From: a gamma proteobacterium symbiont of Taylorina sp.
GTDB lineage: Bacteria; Pseudomonadota; Gammaproteobacteria; GRL18
Reading direction: 5' to 3'
Length of the DNA: 64,000 bases
NCBI GenBank assembly: GCA_025655455.1
Contig: JAHXIV010000050.1
Location: 79,208 to 143,207, forward strand
The notes under the pieces are model-generated. The model did not search any database. It had not been told where the DNA came from and saw nothing but the letters and a program-made list of their open reading frames with translations. Each line of letters begins with the position of its first letter. The first letter of the stretch is position 1. Positions 1 to 10,477 of the stretch are shown piece by piece. The position numbers and the translations under genes are program-made.

Positions 1-174
1 AGAGCCCTCGGCCAATAAACTTGCCCACTGTCGTTTTGCAAAAATCTTCACCTGTAAATAAGATTGTGGGCAAGTTTATGTTTGATAAGAGCCCTCGGCC
101 AATAAACTTGCCCACTGTCGTTTTGCAAAAATCTTCACCTGTAAATAAGATTGTGGGCAAGTTTATGTTTGATA
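1..174 (+). repeat. Two tandem 87-bp palindromic repeat units (family R1)
   Basis: Two identical 87-bp units run 1-87 and 88-174, and the first bases of a third follow before the sequence diverges. Each unit carries a 14-bp perfect inverted repeat, ATAAACTTGCCCAC at 15-28 against GTGGGCAAGTTTAT at 66-79, so each can fold into a hairpin. The outer part (GAGCCCTCGGCCAAT) and the middle (CTGTCG then TTTTGCAAA) recur in diverged copies at 340-420 and 55873-55954. The window edge may cut a longer array. No coding potential is seen. Confidence 0.9.
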
Positions 175-677
175 AGAGTTGCTTAAAACAGGTATGAGCT
201 TGTTTATATAACATCATTTTGTCTCTTGGAATATTTATTCATCAATATTTAATGCATCATCTCTAACTCTGGTGAAACATTTTATGATTCATGGACTGCT
301 GTCCTTTCAGAAAACATATAATATAAAGCTCTCATCAAACATGAATTTGTCACCACTATCTCTTTGCAGGAAAAAATGTTTGCAAAGCGACAGCGGCGAA
401 AATTCATTGGCCGACGGCTCCTGGTCAAACTTAGATTTGGCAACCATTCAGTTTTAGCATAGGATCAAGGTAGAGTACCAAACATTATTATTAATTTAGA
501 ATATATCTAATAAATACTTATTTCAACAACAATTTACATCATGTTTGGGGTTGTTTTTTCCTGTTGATAGAATTACAGATTAAAAATAAGGTATTTGTAA
601 GAAAAATCCTACATGATATTTTATTACATTGTGATAAACTAATATTAAATAAAAAATGAAAACAAAATCACTTTATT
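175..677. other. Gene-free leader region before the phosphate-binding/porin operon
   Basis: No credible gene is present. One further R1 copy lies at 340-420. At 466-485 there is a short match (AAGGTAGAGTA, two variable bases, AAACAT) to the interior of the R2 repeat at 29288-29397, so this stretch may hold a decayed mobile-repeat fragment. The promoter of the downstream operon should lie in the A/T-rich 500-670 stretch, but no clear -35/-10 pair could be chosen. Confidence 0.5.
340..420 (-). repeat. Diverged copy of the 85-bp palindromic repeat (family R1)
   Basis: Read on the minus strand, this stretch follows the 1-87 unit: GAGCCGTCGGCCAATGAA, then CGCTGTCGCTTTGCAAA, then a mirrored 3' part ending in AATTCATG. 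The inverted-repeat ends differ from those of the first units (TGAATTTT type rather than TAAACTTG) but still pair with each other, so pairing is kept while sequence drifts. It is closest to the copy at 55873-55954, sharing GTTTGCAAAGCGACAGCGG. Confidence 0.75.
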
Positions 678-1148
678 ATGTTAAAAAAAGGTCTATATAG
701 ATTTTTTCTTGCTCCAATCAGGTCTTTATTAGCCCTAATGCTATTACTTTTTGTCAGCAATAGTTATGCCGTTTCAATTATTGTTAATGAATCGGTTTCT
801 TCTTCACCTGCTTCAGTAAAAGAATTACGTAATATTTTCACCCTGCAAAAGCGCTATTGGGAAAATGGAACAAAAATTCACATTTTTGTTTTCCCTGATG
901 ATGACCCCCTGCATAGACAATTTTCAAAAACAGTGACTAAAATATTTCCCCATCAATACAGGCGTATCTGGGATAGAATTACATTTTCCGGTACGGGAGT
1001 TGCTCCAATTACTGTTTATAATCTTTCAGAAATGTTGGAAAAGGTAGGTCAGACAAAAAATTCTATTGGCTATATTGAGCAGCCTGTTGATCAACAAAAT
1101 ATAAAAATAATTGATCCGGAGTTATTTCAGGGGAATCTAAATGAGTAA
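678..1148 (+). CDS. Periplasmic phosphate-binding (PstS-like) small protein
   Basis: The product is 156 residues with a signal peptide (hydrophobic residues about 15-31, likely cleavage after NSYA). The mature part resembles the short PBP-like domain of phosphate ABC substrate-binding proteins (conserved features include LRNIF, W in RRIWDRITFSG, and a late SIGYIE). It is about half the length of a full PstS, and no ABC permease or ATPase is nearby, so transport is unlikely; a sensory or delivery role is inferred. The stop overlaps the next start by 8 bp (ATGAGTAA), so the gene is translationally coupled to the porin. Confidence 0.75.
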   Translation: MLKKGLYRFFLAPIRSLLALMLLLFVSNSYAVSIIVNESVSSSPASVKELRNIFTLQKRYWENGTKIHIFVFPDDDPLHRQFSKTVTKIFPHQYRRIWDRITFSGTGVAPITVYNLSEMLEKVGQTKNSIGYIEQPVDQQNIKIIDPELFQGNLNE

Positions 1149-2331
1149 GAAGTTTCAGTTACTATTAATGGGGTTTGTTCTACTCATTATCAGCCCATCA
1201 GTTATTGCTGTAGAGTTGGCTGAACATGTACAGTTACATGGTTTTTTAACACAGGGTGCATTTTATACCAGTGATAATAACTATAATGGTCAGAGTGATG
1301 ATAGTGTTTCATTTGATCAAACTGAAATAGGGCTTAATATTTTCTGGCAAGCTAATGAAAAAATAGATTTTTCTGCTCAGACTTTATATCGTCGTGCCGG
1401 AGCAGTAGAAAATGGTGATTTAAGATTAGATTACGGTATGATGAACATCAATTTATTCAATAATGAAGATAATTATTTTGGTGCTCGTCTGGGTAGAATT
1501 AAAAACCCGATTGGTTTATATAATGAAACCCGTGATGTGGCATTCACAACACCGAGTATTTTGTTACCGCAGAGTATTTATATGGATCGTTCGCGTTCCT
1601 TATTTGTTTCTTCTGATGGTGCTCAGTTGTATTCCAAGCATCAAATAGGTGATGGCTGGTTATCATTAAAAGTCAATTATGGTGTGCCGCAGAATGATAA
1701 TGATGAAATCATGAGAACCATGTTTGGTGATTTTGCACAGGGCACACTTGAAGCAGATAATGCAGTTTTTATGGGACAAATAAAATACAATTTCTTTAGT
1801 GATAAATATATTATAGCACTCAGTTATGCTGATGTTCTTCTGGATTATGATACGGGGCCTGGAGATCTGCTTGCTGCGGGGTCAGCCAGATTTAGTCCTT
1901 ATATCTTATCTGTACAGTATAATGGGGAAAGAATCAGTCTGACAGGTGAATATTATTATGCACAGAATGAATTTGAAGATTTTGGCTCTTATTCTCCTGA
2001 TTATTTTCCTGTAACAACCAATTGGTATCTACAGGGCACTTATCGTTTCTCTCATAAGTGGCAAGCTGTTTTGCGTTATGATGAGAGTTATCTTAATGAA
2101 GATGATAAATCAGGAGCTATATTTGAACAAGTTGGTCTGCCCGCCCATATGGGATTTAGTAAAGACTGGATGATAGGCATGCGCTGGGATATCAGGCCTG
2201 ATCTGATGCTCAGAGGTGAATACCATAATATTAACGGTACTTCCTGGCTGCCCTATGCTGATAATCCAGATAGAAACCAGACTAAGCAGTACTGGGATTT
2301 ATTTTCTTTACAAATGTCCTATCGCTTTTAA
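1141..2331 (+). CDS. Outer-membrane porin-like beta-barrel protein
   Basis: The 396-residue product begins with a signal peptide (KK near the start, hydrophobic residues 7-23, cleavage near VIA). The rest has alternating aromatic/polar beta-strand character throughout and ends in SYRF, the terminal-phenylalanine signature recognised by the BAM complex. The N-terminal QLHGFLTQGAFYTSDNN is typical of porins found beside PstS-like proteins. It sits between a periplasmic binding protein and a membrane GGDEF-EAL protein, 3 bp before the latter. The substrate cannot be read from the sequence. Confidence 0.75.
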   Translation: MSKKFQLLLMGFVLLIISPSVIAVELAEHVQLHGFLTQGAFYTSDNNYNGQSDDSVSFDQTEIGLNIFWQANEKIDFSAQTLYRRAGAVENGDLRLDYGMMNINLFNNEDNYFGARLGRIKNPIGLYNETRDVAFTTPSILLPQSIYMDRSRSLFVSSDGAQLYSKHQIGDGWLSLKVNYGVPQNDNDEIMRTMFGDFAQGTLEADNAVFMGQIKYNFFSDKYIIALSYADVLLDYDTGPGDLLAAGSARFSPYILSVQYNGERISLTGEYYYAQNEFEDFGSYSPDYFPVTTNWYLQGTYRFSHKWQAVLRYDESYLNEDDKSGAIFEQVGLPAHMGFSKDWMIGMRWDIRPDLMLRGEYHNINGTSWLPYADNPDRNQTKQYWDLFSLQMSYRF

Positions 2332-2334
2332 GTC

Positions 2335-4722
2335 ATGAAATTTTCTTTGAGTAAAAACACTTTTTTCAGTCTGAAATGGAAATACATGATTATTATTAGT
2401 TCTGTGATGCTCTTTTTGTATTTTATGCTCAGCTGGGGTATTTATTCTCAGGCAAAAAAGAATTTTGAGGAGCAGCTTTATGTCCAGCAATTAGAACATA
2501 TTAATGTATTGCATGATTTAATTAATTATTCCAGCCAGGTGATGGAGCAATTAATTGAGAGTCTTGCTCAATTGAAGCTGGATAATAATAAGACTGGCGA
2601 CAGGAAATTAAGTGATCTGATAGGAGAATCATGGTCAGATTTACAAATTGCCTGGGATTTAAAAAGTCTTGGTTTTTTTCACTCAGAAGCGAAAAAAAGT
2701 TTTTACTGGGGGGAACAGGAAGCTGACCTTAATAAGCTCTATCAAATTGTTCTGCAAACTGAACGTCCTCAACATCAGTTTGTATGTCAAATTCATTGTG
2801 TTTTATATATTGCTGTTCCTGTTCTCATTCAGGGTGAATTAAAAGGTGTGATCAGTATAGGGAAATCCATTGCAGAAACATTAATCAGCTTTGAAAAAAT
2901 CACTCAGGCAGATATCGGGATCTTGCTCAATATGAAAATACCAGCGATTACCAATGAAAAAAATAATCGTCCCTTATTGCAGGAACTGTTGTTACATAAC
3001 GTGTTAATAAGTCGAGTCAGCGGTGATGTCAGCACCCAGACTATACAGAAGCTCTTTAATAAGCAGCATTATTATATTAGTTTCTCTCCTGTTAATTTGG
3101 ATAGCAAAGCCAGTTTTATTATTATTAATAATATTGAACATAGTTATCAGTACCTGCAGAGTGAGCTTAAAAATATTATCTTTATTGGCTTGTTCAGTTT
3201 ATTCATTACGCTTATTTTATTATTTTTTTTACTGGAAAATGCATTAATAAGAATAAAATATTTTTCAACCGCTCTCCCTTTTTTGTCAATGACGACACCT
3301 GATCGGTATCAACAAGCCAGAGCAATTTTAGCAAAAGTAAGTCGCTCAAAATATGGATTTGATGAACTTGATCAATTAAATACTACCTCTATACAGCTCA
3401 GTGAGCAATTAGAACAGCTGGAAAATGATTCAAAAGAAAAAACACTACAAATTTCATGGATTGCATCACATGATTCATTGACAGGCTTATATAATCGTCA
3501 CTATTTTCATGGTGAATTTAAAAAAATAATAACGATAGCAAAACGTTATCAGAACAAAGTCGCCCTGTTCTATCTGGATTTAGATCAGTTTAAAATTATT
3601 AATGATACTCAGGGGCATAAGATGGGTGATCAATTACTGATACAGGTTGCTAATGTTTTAAAAAGCCAGTTGAATCGAGAATCTGATTTACTCTGTCGTC
3701 TTGGTGGAGATGAATTTGCTATTGTTACACCGATTACTGAAATTCAGGGGACTGTCTCTCTGGCTGGTAAAATTAATCAGTTAATCTATAACCTTGAATT
3801 TAATAATATAGCTCATCAGGTTGGTTTTAGTATTGGCGTCTCTATTTATCCGGAACATGGCAATAGTATTTATGAATTGTTGAGTAATGCTGATTTGGCT
3901 ATGTATAAAGCAAAAGAATCTGGTTTCAATCAATATCATATTTATGATCCCAATAATAATTATCATCAGGAACTCAATAAAAAGCTGGAATGGAAACAGT
4001 TGATAGAAAAAACTATTGCTGAAAAACAGCTTACGCTCTACTACCAACCTATTTTAAATCTGCATACACAAGTGATTAGTCATTATGAATGTTTATTGAG
4101 AATTATTAAAGAGAATGGTGAGGTGATGGGGCCTGTTGATTTTATTCAATATGCAGAAGAGCTCGGCTTGATAGAAACAATTGATATTTTGGTGATTAAA
4201 CTGGCAATTGAACAACATATTGAATTACAGAAAAAAAATAAAAGCCATCTTAAGCTGGCGATTAATTTGTCTGGTCGTTCTATTAATAATGATAAGGTAA
4301 AAGCTGAAATAAAGTCTTCGTTAAAAAATCCAGAGGTCTGCTCAGAAAAAATTATTTTTGAAATTACAGAGACTTCTGCTGTGACTAATTTCAGCTCAGC
4401 GCAAATATTTATTTCTGAAATCAGGGCACTGGGTTGTCAGGTGGCTCTGGATGATTTTGGTACAGGTTTTTCGTCTTTTTATTATTTGAAAAACATGTCT
4501 TTTGATTATATCAAGATTGATGGTGCATTCATTAAACGTATTGAAACAGATAAAGAAGACAAAATATTTGTCAAAGCTTTATCCGACGTCGCCCGTGCCT
4601 TAGGCAAAAAAACCATTGCAGAATTTGTTGAAACAGAGAATATTATTGATATATTAAAAGAACTTAAAATTGACTACGCACAAGGCTATCATATTAGTAA
4701 ACCTCTTCCAGCAATCGATTAA
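2335..4722 (+). CDS. Membrane GGDEF-EAL protein with periplasmic sensor (c-di-GMP turnover)
   Basis: The product is 795 residues. A first membrane segment lies at about 15-35, a periplasmic Cache-like sensor at about 40-280 and a second membrane segment at about 282-305. A GGDEF domain follows with an intact GGDEF motif at 457-461. The EAL domain has ECL at 585-587 in place of EAL, so the metal-binding Glu is kept, plus DDFGTG at 706-711 and KIDG. Both activities could therefore be present: cyclase from GTP and phosphodiesterase on c-di-GMP. Co-transcription with a PstS-like protein and a porin suggests that the periplasmic partner feeds the sensor (inference). Confidence 0.88.
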   Translation: MKFSLSKNTFFSLKWKYMIIISSVMLFLYFMLSWGIYSQAKKNFEEQLYVQQLEHINVLHDLINYSSQVMEQLIESLAQLKLDNNKTGDRKLSDLIGESWSDLQIAWDLKSLGFFHSEAKKSFYWGEQEADLNKLYQIVLQTERPQHQFVCQIHCVLYIAVPVLIQGELKGVISIGKSIAETLISFEKITQADIGILLNMKIPAITNEKNNRPLLQELLLHNVLISRVSGDVSTQTIQKLFNKQHYYISFSPVNLDSKASFIIINNIEHSYQYLQSELKNIIFIGLFSLFITLILLFFLLENALIRIKYFSTALPFLSMTTPDRYQQARAILAKVSRSKYGFDELDQLNTTSIQLSEQLEQLENDSKEKTLQISWIASHDSLTGLYNRHYFHGEFKKIITIAKRYQNKVALFYLDLDQFKIINDTQGHKMGDQLLIQVANVLKSQLNRESDLLCRLGGDEFAIVTPITEIQGTVSLAGKINQLIYNLEFNNIAHQVGFSIGVSIYPEHGNSIYELLSNADLAMYKAKESGFNQYHIYDPNNNYHQELNKKLEWKQLIEKTIAEKQLTLYYQPILNLHTQVISHYECLLRIIKENGEVMGPVDFIQYAEELGLIETIDILVIKLAIEQHIELQKKNKSHLKLAINLSGRSINNDKVKAEIKSSLKNPEVCSEKIIFEITETSAVTNFSSAQIFISEIRALGCQVALDDFGTGFSSFYYLKNMSFDYIKIDGAFIKRIETDKEDKIFVKALSDVARALGKKTIAEFVETENIIDILKELKIDYAQGYHISKPLPAID

Positions 4723-4830
4723 TTCTGACAAACACCTTCCATAATTCCTACAAAATAATCAGTTTTATCCTGCAGTATTTGATAAACAAAAATAATACAC
4801 TGAGTTATCAAAAATAACAGGGAAAGTACA

Positions 4831-5406
4831 ATGAAAAATCATTTAGTGGTTAGAGAATTTGGATTCACAATGGTAGAGTCAATAATTGTTATTAGTATTT
4901 TGGGCATTATTCTGTCTCTTTCAGCTCCATCATTTAGTGGTATGATTAAACGTCAGAAGGCAACAGGGGAAGCCAATAATTTGGTATCCCTTATTTATCT
5001 GTCACGTAGTGAGGCAATCAAAAATAACCAGGTGGTGACTCTTTGTCGTTCGAGTAATGGTCAGGTATGTGGTAATTCATGGAGTGAAGGCTGGTTGATG
5101 TTTGTGGATAATAATCGTAATGGTGCAAAAGATCTGCATGAAAAAATTATTCGTTCAGGTCATGCAGGAAATGGCTATCAGATATCTTTTAGTGCCTTTG
5201 GCTCAAACCGTTATATGCGCTTTTCGCCATTGGGTATTACTTTATCGCAAAATGGTACATTCAAACTTTGTCCCGAAGACAATGATAGTCGTTATGCCCG
5301 TGCAGTGATTATCAGTAAAACGGCTCGTACTCGGCTGGCTAAAGATTCAGACGGTGATGGTGTTTATGAAGCGGCTGACGGCACTCCCCTAAATTGTCGT
5401 TTGTAA
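4831..5406 (+). CDS. FimT/GspH-family type IV pseudopilin
   Basis: The 191-residue product carries a class III prepilin leader: a short basic N-terminus, then the cleavage site G/FTMVESIIVISIL with the conserved Glu at +5 of the mature protein and a hydrophobic helix. The body holds the GspH/FimT pattern (RSEAIKNNQVVTLCRS, then WSEGWLMFVD, then NRNG). Such minor pilins prime or decorate type IV pili or type II secretion pseudopili after cleavage by PilD. No other pilin gene is adjacent. AGGGAAAG lies shortly before the ATG. Confidence 0.85.
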   Translation: MKNHLVVREFGFTMVESIIVISILGIILSLSAPSFSGMIKRQKATGEANNLVSLIYLSRSEAIKNNQVVTLCRSSNGQVCGNSWSEGWLMFVDNNRNGAKDLHEKIIRSGHAGNGYQISFSAFGSNRYMRFSPLGITLSQNGTFKLCPEDNDSRYARAVIISKTARTRLAKDSDGDGVYEAADGTPLNCRL

Positions 5407-5425
5407 ATGATGTTTACTACCCCAG

Positions 5426-6838
5426 TCATTCCCGAGTGGCCTCCGGGATGGTTTTGCCCGGGTTAAGTATATTATCCGGATCAAATTGTTGTTTGATAGC
5501 TTGCATATATTTTAGATTCGTTTCATCTAATTCTTTGCTGACAAATTGTTTTTTGACCAAACCGATGCCATGTTCTCCGGAAAGGGTGCCGTCAAGAGAC
5601 AGCACCAGCTGAAAAACTTCTTCCAGACATTGCTGTGCTTTGATTTGTAATTGCTGATCATCGGGATCCGTGAGTAGATTGACATGAATGTTTCCATTAC
5701 CGGCATGGCCAAAATTAACAATAGGTATGTTATATTTTTGTGAAAGTCTGTCCAGATTTTCAATCAGATCAGGGATTTTTGAAACTGGTACCACCACATC
5801 TTCGTTAATTTTTTTAGGAGCAATTTTTCTTAAAGCCGGGGATAATGCCTTGCGTGTTTCCCATAAAGATTTGACATCCTGCTCTGTTTCAGCCTTGATA
5901 ATTTCAATACAACCATTGTTCTGTGCGCTGCATATAATAGACTCCAGTCCTTCTTCCAGATAACTTTTACTGCCATCCAGTTCGACCATCAGCATGGCGC
6001 CGGCATTATGTGGTAATTTGGCAGAGGAATAGTCTCTGATCATCTCTATTGCCTGCTTGTCAATAAACTCCAGAGCACAGGGTGTGACGGGTTGTGCCAT
6101 AATAGCTGATACTGCCTGAGCTGCACTATGGATTGAATCATAGCTAATTTGTAAGGTCTGTTTTTCATCGGCCAAAGGAGTCAGTTTTAAGACTGCTTCT
6201 GTAATAATCCCCAGGGTTCCTTCAGAGCCAATGATTAAACGGGTTAAATCATAACCGACCACCCCTTTGGTTGTTTTAACTCCGGTCTTAAGTGTATCAC
6301 CTTTGCCTGTGACAACAGTGAGACCCAAAACATTTTCTCGTGTGCTGCCGTATTTGACCGCGCGGGGGCCGGCTGAATTATAAGCCAGATTACCACCGAT
6401 TGTGCAGATTGTACTGCTGGTTGGATCAGGAGGCCAGAAAAAACCGTGTTCAGCGGCTGCATTTTGGATGGCCTGGTTGGTAGTACCCGGTTCGGTAATG
6501 ATTAAACGGTTATTTGCTTCAATACCAAGAATATTATTCATTTTTTCAAATGAGAGAATAACACCGCCTTTGACAGGGACAGTAGCACCGGTTGTACCTG
6601 TTCCTGAACCACGGCTGATAATCGGCATATGATATTGGCGACACAGCTTAACTAACTGGACAATTTGATGATGGCTTCGGGCAAACAAAACGGCTTGAGG
6701 TGGTGCATGCAGACGACTATTGTCATAACCATAAGTCCAGCAAAGAGCTTTATCCAGCAGCATATCTTCAGCGGAAAATAGCTGTTTAAGCTCTCGAGAA
6801 AAGGATTCTTCCAGTGATGAATTGATTAAGGATGACAA
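5426..6838 (-). CDS. FAD-linked oxidase, GlcD / D-lactate dehydrogenase family
   Basis: The 470-residue flavoprotein has an FAD-binding PCMH domain near residues 45-225 (GSGTGTTGATVPVKGG, then DPTSSTICTIGGNLAYNSAG, then GSEGTLGIITEAVLKLTP). The C-terminal oxidase domain contains FGHAGNGNIHVNLL, GEHGIG and DPDNILNPGK. The family oxidises 2-hydroxy acids such as glycolate or D-lactate and passes electrons to quinone or cytochrome. No glcE or glcF lies beside it, so a stand-alone D-lactate-type enzyme is a little more likely than a glycolate oxidase subunit. The start is 5 bp beyond the dolP stop, so it may be the last gene of the lpoA operon. Confidence 0.82.
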   Translation of the reverse strand: MSSLINSSLEESFSRELKQLFSAEDMLLDKALCWTYGYDNSRLHAPPQAVLFARSHHQIVQLVKLCRQYHMPIISRGSGTGTTGATVPVKGGVILSFEKMNNILGIEANNRLIITEPGTTNQAIQNAAAEHGFFWPPDPTSSTICTIGGNLAYNSAGPRAVKYGSTRENVLGLTVVTGKGDTLKTGVKTTKGVVGYDLTRLIIGSEGTLGIITEAVLKLTPLADEKQTLQISYDSIHSAAQAVSAIMAQPVTPCALEFIDKQAIEMIRDYSSAKLPHNAGAMLMVELDGSKSYLEEGLESIICSAQNNGCIEIIKAETEQDVKSLWETRKALSPALRKIAPKKINEDVVVPVSKIPDLIENLDRLSQKYNIPIVNFGHAGNGNIHVNLLTDPDDQQLQIKAQQCLEEVFQLVLSLDGTLSGEHGIGLVKKQFVSKELDETNLKYMQAIKQQFDPDNILNPGKTIPEATRE

Positions 6839-6843
6839 TAGAA

Positions 6844-7437
6844 TCAGTATTTCATATTATTAGGATCGACATATTCAAATAACTTAATTACACGTTTAAC
6901 GCCCTGAGTTGTACGGGTAATTTCTGTTATTTGATTGCCCTGTTTTTGAGTAACAAGTCCCATTAAAAAGACACTGCCATTTTCTGTGACGACTTTAACC
7001 TGGGCTCCGTCCAGTTCGCTCATGCTGGTAAATACAGAAGTTTTAATTTTTCCGGTGAGATAAGAATCATTACTGCGAGAAGTAAAAGAAGTCGGTTGAC
7101 CAATCACGACTTCATTATAATATTGACGTATATTTTTAATGTTTTCAGCAATTTTGCTTAAAGCCTGTTTTTGCTTCTTGGATTCTACTTCACCGGTGAT
7201 CAATACATGAAGATTATAACTGGTCACATTAATGTGAGACTTTTCATTTAAAAGGTCATCCTGATAATAGAGATGAGTAAACTTCATTTTAATATTTTGA
7301 TCTTCAACGTAGTCACCAGTTGTACGCTTATCAAGAGCAACAGAAGTACCAGCAGCTACGCCGCCTATTACAGCAGCGGTACAGCCTGAAAGAGTGAAAG
7401 TAATTAATAATAATGAAGTGAGTATTAATGTTCTCAT
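6844..7437 (-). CDS. dolP: Outer-membrane lipoprotein DolP (YraP), two BON domains
   Basis: The 197-residue product has a lipoprotein signal with lipobox LSGC at about residues 16-19, then a glycine/alanine stretch (AAVIGGVAAGTSVALDKRTTG) typical of DolP. Two BON domains follow, about 50-115 and 125-190, ending in the characteristic GVKRVIKLFEYV. DolP supports outer-membrane integrity and BAM function at the division site. The position directly after diaA matches the E. coli lpoA-yraN-diaA-dolP order. Confidence 0.92.
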   Translation of the reverse strand: MRTLILTSLLLITFTLSGCTAAVIGGVAAGTSVALDKRTTGDYVEDQNIKMKFTHLYYQDDLLNEKSHINVTSYNLHVLITGEVESKKQKQALSKIAENIKNIRQYYNEVVIGQPTSFTSRSNDSYLTGKIKTSVFTSMSELDGAQVKVVTENGSVFLMGLVTQKQGNQITEITRTTQGVKRVIKLFEYVDPNNMKY

Positions 7438-7465
7438 AGAGTTATCCTGTTAATTATGTATAAGT

Positions 7466-8464
<999 letters not shown>

Positions 8465-8487
<23 letters not shown>

Positions 8488-10450
8488 AATCTGTGTCAGA
8501 GTTTGAGTCAGGGAGGAATGCTTCCTGCACTTTTATCTCACCCTGTGAAAAACTGGCCCAGGGTAAGGAACGAATAATCTGATTCTGGTGATTAATGCTG
8601 AGTTCTCCTGTATCACCAGTAAATGATTCTGCCGGATTTTCTGCCAGAAAATTGATATAGGGTGCCACTTGATAACTGTCTGCCCCCATGGCGAACAGGC
8701 GTTCATATAATATCGTTTGTAAGCCGCTCTGAGTGCTGACCGCATCAGGCTTAATATCTAATAAAAATGGCATATCAGAAAAAATAACACCGTCTATGTC
8801 AATATTGAGCCGGGTATTATAATAATCTGCAATGATCCGTGCTGTAGAATAAATTGGAATAGTTTCACCGTGATGATATGTGATTTGCAATGGAATCTGC
8901 CTTGCCTGTTTTGGGAATGCGGCCATAAACAACATATCAATATCCTGTCTTCTTCTTGGTGTAAACTCAAGTTTTCTACCAATGGTACGGCTCAGAAGTT
9001 TTTTTCTTGATTCACTTTGTTCAATTTTAAGTAATGACTTTATAGATTCAGAAAAATCATATTCTTCTGGTGGATAACTGGCAGTTTCAACTACTATCCC
9101 TTCATCCTGCTGCCAGGATTGGGTAAAAGCAGTTTGCATGCGTTGTCCCCACAGATTATCCGGTACCATCACTACGGCATATTTATGCCCGTCCTGATAT
9201 CCTTTTTTTGCTACCATTCGGGCTTCTGATTCCGGAGAAAGACCAAATTGAAATAGATGCTGAGATTTAAGTATTCCTTCCGCTTCTATAGTTTCCTCAA
9301 TGCTATTCAGTGCCAGGGTGGGTATTTCCGGTAAAGATGACTGTAATAATAATTGAACATTAGTTTTTGTCAGTGGGCCGATAATAAATTCAGCTCCATC
9401 ATCAACCGCCTGTTTATGAAGAGTTATAGACTGAGTGCCTGAGGTATCATAGAAACGCAATTGAATATTATCCAGTAGTGGTGAAGAATAATGTGAAGCC
9501 ATAATTCCATTACGAATGGCTTTGGCCGGCTTGGCTAATTTTCCCTGCATTGGTAATAAAACAGCAATATGACTGATATGCAGTATAGATTCTTGTCTAC
9601 GTTGAATAATATAATTGATAAAAGCCCTGTCTGCTGGATGATGCGGATAGTTCTGCAGCCAGAAGCTGGTTGAATTATGGATCATTTGTGGATCATTGCC
9701 TTGTTGAAAAACAGCGGCTAAATCAAGCCAGCCAACATAAATTTGCTGATTTTCTGTCAATCCTGCATTTTCCAAACTCATACGTTCAAAATATTCTCGG
9801 GATTGTTTTATTTCCAGGGTATTAAGAGAATGTAAGTATATCCAGATGAGAGTTTGATTTTCCAGTTTTGCATTTTCAGGGAGATAATTCTGACGAAAAA
9901 TAAGTTCATGAATAGCATTGCTTTTTTGTCCCTGTTGATAATAACTGATAGCTATTATTTTATGATATAGAGACCATTGAGTGGATAAAGTTGTATTAAA
10001 ATCCTGATTCAGCAGCTGTATAGCCTGAGAAAATTGATGACGAACGACTGCTTCACTGGCAGAAGTCAGCGTAAGTTGATTACTCTGCTCTTTGCTAAGA
10101 GATATCCGATCGATCTGGCTGAATATTTTTTTGCTTAATTGTAAAGTATAATCTCTTTCTTCTGCGGTGAGTTCACTGGAAAGAAGTACCTCAGAACAGA
10201 GATAGAGAGCATTATCTAATAGAGCATTTTTTGAGCTGCCTTTAGAGAGTGACGCAGCAAATAAACGTTCTGCATATTGTATTTTTTCGTTGTTGTTCAT
10301 TGAACTGATGACAGTGTCGTCGAGCAAGGCAACATCACCGACTGTTTTATCGATGATTGCTGTTTCCTTTTTTTTATCTATTGTTCCACCGCAACTCATC
10401 AGTAAAACAAGGATGGGGAGTATGATTATAAATTGGTATAATTTAGACAT
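8465..10450 (-). CDS. lpoA: Penicillin-binding protein activator LpoA
   Basis: The 661-residue outer-membrane lipoprotein has lipobox LMSC near residues 17-20. A helical TPR-like N-terminal half (to about 285) is followed by a periplasmic-binding-protein-like domain beginning HIAVLLPMQGKLAKPAKAIRNG and containing IIGPLTKTNVQLLLQ. LpoA spans the periplasm and stimulates PBP1A. It is the first gene of the minus-strand operon, separated by only 27 bp from the divergent rsmI. Confidence 0.92.
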
Positions 10451-10477
10451 TGTTTTTATAAGCCATTAGGATATTAA

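Noticed and set aside
1-174. Tandem 87-bp units as a CRISPR array
   Set aside because: The units are identical over their full length with no unique spacers and contain a strong inverted repeat.
272-457. Open frame of 61 codons upstream of the first operon
   Set aside because: Half of it lies in an R1 repeat copy (340-420), there is no ribosome site, and the protein has no recognisable feature.
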